Origin: Actinomycetes bacterium
GTDB lineage: Bacteria; Actinomycetota; Acidimicrobiia; Acidimicrobiales; Acidimicrobiaceae
Direction of reading: 5' to 3'
DNA: 14,527 nucleotides
Assembly (NCBI GenBank): GCA_021792075.1
Contig: JAJYVK010000008.1
Location: 1-14,527, forward strand
Shown here: positions 13,301 through 14,527 of the stretch, piece by piece
Layout of the letters: every line of letters starts with the position of its first letter
Position numbering within the stretch: position 1 is the stretch's first letter
Program-made: the position numbers and the translations under genes
Notes under the pieces: generated by a model
Databases searched by the model: none
The model's input: only the letters and a program-made list of their open reading frames with translations
What the model was told of the DNA's origin: nothing

Positions 13301-14502
13301 GGCCTGTAGGGCAAAAACGAGCGCTGTTCAAGCTCGAGTTCGCCATTCGCACTCACTGCAAGGGCCAGCTCACCCTTGCTAAGCTTGGTTATGGGCTCAC
13401 CGAGAATTTCATTCCGCCATCCGCTCGAGAGCCTGGAGTCCTCTTCGCCGTTCAAATACCCTACGATATCCGCCCTGGTAGCCAAGAGAAGCGGATCGAT
13501 CTTGAGCGACTGTGCGAGCTGGGCAACCCAGGTAATGGCGAGACCTGCAACAGGTTTCATTCTCTTGTCGGACTCTACTATCTTGGGAAGGCACAGTTCG
13601 CCATCAGCCATTGATCGACCCCGACTGACAACATCGATTATCTCCCGGTCCATGCCCTGAACCAAAAATCTGGATTCGACGCCCCTCAAAACCGATAAGC
13701 CCTCTGCTGAACTGGGAATCTCCTGCGCTATCACAGCCACTGCAAGATCGGAAAGCACGTATCTCACCGGCACATCCAATTTGGAGGCCCTAGTCTCACG
13801 CCATGCGGCAAGAGCTTGCGCAACCTTTCTAGAGTCACCCTTGAGATGGCGACATTCCTTGATCTTCCACCAAGCCTGCTCGACAGGTACTCCCCTTCTG
13901 TCCTTTTCTAGGAGGATCTTCGACTCGTCCCAGGCCCATTCGAGCCGTCCCATCGCAGACAAGCGACGCTCGATCTCCGCCTTGAGCGCCACAAGATGTA
14001 CCACGTCTGACGATGCGTAGCGGAGTTGGCTCTCTGTGAGAGGCCTCTTGGTCCAGTCGGTCAGACGATCCCCTTTTGGAAGCGATATCCCAAGGAGTCT
14101 CTCGCTCAGAAGGGCCAGCGAAGGGTTGGAGAAGCCGACAAAACCCGCTGCAAGCTGCGTATCGAAGATCATCTGCGGCAGCATGCCCACCGCTCTCGAC
14201 AGGATCTCGAGATCCTGGGCTCCAGCATGCAGTACCACTGTTACCGGTCGAGAAAATACCGCCCGAAAAGAACTCAGATCCAGAGGAAAAGGATCTATCA
14301 GCGCAACTCTGTCCTTCCAGCAGATCTGAACCAGAGCGAGCTTCGCGTAGTATGTCCGCTCCCGATGAAACTCGGTATCCAACGCAATCTCGGTTACGTT
14401 GCAGAGCTCTGTGACGAGCTCGTCCAGACCCTTTTGAGTGTCCACCCAGGTCCAGTCCTTGACCACATCTTTCGTTTTCAGCACTCGTGCTCGACCATCC
14501 AA
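13297..14502 (-). CDS. rnd: Ribonuclease D (DEDDy exonuclease plus HRDC domain)
   Basis: The 401-residue product is RNase D, a 3'-to-5' exoribonuclease that trims tRNA and other stable RNA precursors. The DEDDy catalytic set is complete: Asp42 and Glu44 in ALDTEFHRERTYY, Asp97 in HAGAQDLEIL, and Tyr162 with Asp166 in RYASSDVVHL. An HRDC nucleic-acid-binding domain follows (about residues 225-295, including ALAAWRETRASKLDVP), then a C-terminal region (about 300-401) that resembles a second HRDC-like domain. The start is uncertain. TTG 14502 has GGGGA only two to three bases upstream, GTG 14484 is an alternative, and the frame remains open to the window edge (14527), so the real start may lie outside. 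Length fits the actinobacterial family (about 400 residues). It is convergent with, and overlaps at the stop codon, the small plus-strand gene. Confidence 0.93.
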   Translation of the reverse strand: MDGRARVLKTKDVVKDWTWVDTQKGLDELVTELCNVTEIALDTEFHRERTYYAKLALVQICWKDRVALIDPFPLDLSSFRAVFSRPVTVVLHAGAQDLEILSRAVGMLPQMIFDTQLAAGFVGFSNPSLALLSERLLGISLPKGDRLTDWTKRPLTESQLRYASSDVVHLVALKAEIERRLSAMGRLEWAWDESKILLEKDRRGVPVEQAWWKIKECRHLKGDSRKVAQALAAWRETRASKLDVPVRYVLSDLAVAVIAQEIPSSAEGLSVLRGVESRFLVQGMDREIIDVVSRGRSMADGELCLPKIVESDKRMKPVAGLAITWVAQLAQSLKIDPLLLATRADIVGYLNGEEDSRLSSGWRNEILGEPITKLSKGELALAVSANGELELEQRSFLPYRP

Positions 14503-14527
14503 TTTCCCCGACAGCAGCTCTGCCGTC

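Overview
The window looks like chromosomal DNA of an actinobacterium, most plausibly a mid-GC member of the Acidimicrobiia. This is inference: it rests on frequent GTG/TTG starts, a mycobacterial-type alpha-methylacyl-CoA racemase, a stand-alone Lrp/AsnC ligand-binding protein, a tandem DUF1800/DUF1501 pair, a small CCHC protein and a 76-residue acidic protein of kinds I associate with actinobacteria. No rRNA, tRNA, CRISPR array, insertion sequence or phage gene is visible.

Left edge (1-627): a partial minus-strand reading frame for a possible membrane protein, a 233-bp spacer, then a plus-strand Lrp/AsnC (RAM-domain) protein. From 694 to 12221 every gene is on the minus strand, read right to left: DUF1800 and DUF1501 (Tat signal); an alpha/beta hydrolase, a MurF-like ligase with an N-terminal membrane domain, a D-Ala-D-Ala-ligase-type ATP-grasp enzyme and a PH-like/SHOCT membrane protein; then a SAM methyltransferase, an RdmC-like esterase, an alpha-methylacyl-CoA racemase, and an orphan VirD4/TraG-type coupling ATPase interrupted by one in-frame TAA. 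Right edge: a small CCHC protein (minus), a 367-bp spacer with a strong hairpin, a probably leaderless 76-aa gene (plus), and ribonuclease D (minus), whose stop codon overlaps that of the small gene.

The part most worth following is 5700-9332. A Mur ligase anchored in the membrane, an atypical Ddl-family enzyme and a hydrolase lie in close order away from any classical mra/mur genes, which suggests a dedicated pathway for making and attaching a dipeptide or similar amide at the membrane. The second is the coupling protein: both halves are intact and in the same frame around the TAA, so it is a fresh nonsense mutation, a recoded gene or a base-call error. The racemase and esterase would fit turnover of branched-chain acyl-CoA or ester substrates, but nothing in the sequence fixes their substrates.
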